This document shows positions 15,133 through 16,106 of a stretch of 16,106 nt of DNA, in pieces. The stretch lies in contig JBBINX010000053.1 of assembly GCA_037443685.1 (NCBI GenBank), positions 1-16,106 of the forward strand, in the 5' to 3' direction. Position numbers and translations under genes: made by a program. Within the stretch, counting starts at the first letter, position 1, and every line of letters begins with the position of its first letter. The DNA is from JAHJRJ01 sp037443685 (GTDB lineage Bacteria > Bacteroidota > Ignavibacteria > UBA10030 > BY39). A model generated the notes under the pieces. It was not told where the DNA came from. It did no database searches and worked only from the letters and a program-made list of their open reading frames with translations.

Positions 15133-16106
15133 TCATTCCTGATTTTTGGAGTCTTCCCCCTCGTTTATGTAATATTCCTCTATCTTCTCTGCAACCTTCT
15201 CACCCACGATTTCAGATATCTGTTCTCGTGAAGCAAATTTTACACCCTGCACTGAACCGAACGTTTCAAGCAATTCTTTAGCATTCTTTTTGCCGACACC
15301 TTTAATCAAATCCAATTCGGTATGTAATATTCTTTTCGTCCGTAATTTTCTGTGATAAGCTACGGCAAACCGGTGCGCCTCATCCCGGATTCGTTGAAGG
15401 AGCTTCAAGCTCGCCGAGGTTTTAAGTATCGATTGCGGTTCCGATAAATTCGGAAAATAAATTTCTTCAAGTCGTTTCGCTAACCCTATGATTGGTATAT
15501 TTCGATATTCTGTATCCGATAAATGCTTTAAAATTTCGACCGCACTTGATAGCTGCCCTTTGCCGCCATCTACCATAATCAAATCGGGAGGTTTTTGTTC
15601 CTCCTCGATCAATCGGGAATACCGCCGCTTTACAACTTCACGCATACTCGCAAAATCGTCGGGACCTGTAACTGTCTTAATTTTAAATCGTTTATACTCG
15701 CTCTTTTTCGGTTTTCCGTTTTCAAACACCACAAGCGATGCTGCTGAATCTGTGCCTTGAATATTCGAAACATCGAAACATTCGATCCTGTGTGGTAATC
15801 GGGGCAAACGTAAATCTTTTTGTAGGAGTTCTAATATCTTCGGAATTTTCTCCCTTCGTTTCAACTTTTGAATTTTTAAATCATCTAGAAGATATTTAGC
15901 ATTCGCCCGACACATTGCTAAAAGTTTAGCTTTGTCGCCAATTTTAGGAACGATGATTGAAACTTTTGACAACCGTTTTTCTGAAAGCCATTTTTCTATC
16001 GTTCCTATTTTTTCAATGTTACACGGAAGAAATATTTCTTTTGGTATATATTCCGCTTCAAGATAGAAACGCCGCACAAATTGCGATACTATTTCCCGCT
16101 CATCCA
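15133..16106 (-). CDS. uvrC: Excinuclease ABC subunit C, C-terminal part (cut by window edge)
   Basis: UvrC makes the dual incisions on either side of a DNA lesion handed over by UvrA/UvrB in nucleotide excision repair. The frame is open to the window end (DEREIVSQFVRRFYLEAEYI from 16104), so the annotated start lies outside; an internal GTG at 16077 is not the real start. The C-terminal RNase-H-like endonuclease domain is visible: IECFDVSNIQG (catalytic Asp at 15774-15772), LIMVDGGKGQL (second Asp at 15570-15568) and RDEAHRFAVAYHR (His at 15375-15373). The tandem helix-hairpin-helix end follows (LDLIKGVGKKNAKELLETFG). About 324 codons are present; the GIY-YIG nuclease and the UvrB-binding motif would lie upstream. 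The gene ends at TGA 15135-15133 and appears intact. Confidence 0.97.
   Translation of the reverse strand, partial: DEREIVSQFVRRFYLEAEYIPKEIFLPCNIEKIGTIEKWLSEKRLSKVSIIVPKIGDKAKLLAMCRANAKYLLDDLKIQKLKRREKIPKILELLQKDLRLPRLPHRIECFDVSNIQGTDSAASLVVFENGKPKKSEYKRFKIKTVTGPDDFASMREVVKRRYSRLIEEEQKPPDLIMVDGGKGQLSSAVEILKHLSDTEYRNIPIIGLAKRLEEIYFPNLSEPQSILKTSASLKLLQRIRDEAHRFAVAYHRKLRTKRILHTELDLIKGVGKKNAKELLETFGSVQGVKFASREQISEIVGEKVAEKIEEYYINEGEDSKNQE

Overview
The window looks like ordinary chromosomal DNA from an AT-rich bacterium. I place it tentatively in the FCB group (Bacteroidota/Chlorobiota, an Ignavibacteria-like lineage). This rests on the style of several proteins: a rhomboid protease with an acidic C-terminal tail, an ObgE without the extra C-terminal domain, a very large periplasmic TPR protein and a co-chaperonin GroES variant. 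It is a judgement from protein character, not from a marker gene. No rRNA, tRNA, CRISPR array, intact insertion sequence or prophage is visible.

Positions 1-5433 are almost entirely minus-strand. Reading in the direction of transcription, the order is an orphan response regulator with a long coiled coil (3938-5365) behind a good sigma70-type promoter, gap (GAPDH), a hairpin-plus-U-tract element, pgk, a period-7 repeat array, a rhomboid protease, and the 5' part of ispG, which is cut by the window edge. gap and pgk are consecutive glycolytic steps. ispG belongs to the MEP isoprenoid pathway.

Positions 5434-6371 are about 0.9 kb without an intact gene. This stretch holds a frameshifted MNT-type nucleotidyltransferase (antitoxin-like) relic and, less certainly, fragments of a PIN-like (DUF3368-type) protein. 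It looks like a graveyard of small toxin-antitoxin genes.

Positions 6372-7783 are the only plus-strand genes: a GroES-family protein with an enlarged loop and an aldo/keto reductase 20 bases behind it.

Positions 7802-16106 are minus-strand. After the 3' part of uvrC (nucleotide excision repair) comes a 109-base gap with two G-tracts, interleaved inverted repeats and a promoter. Then follows a tightly packed run of five genes: a 150-aa unknown, a 1202-aa secreted TPR protein, a 388-aa unknown, obgE and a FecCD-type ABC permease. Junctions are a 4-base overlap, 1 base, 2 bases and a 4-base overlap, so the run is probably one translationally coupled operon. The permease has no ATPase or binding protein beside it.

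I found no clearly new defence or mobile system. The best leads are the TPR/unknown/obgE operon, a two-copy 47-residue repeat in the response regulator, the period-7 array between pgk and the rhomboid gene, and the decayed toxin-antitoxin region.
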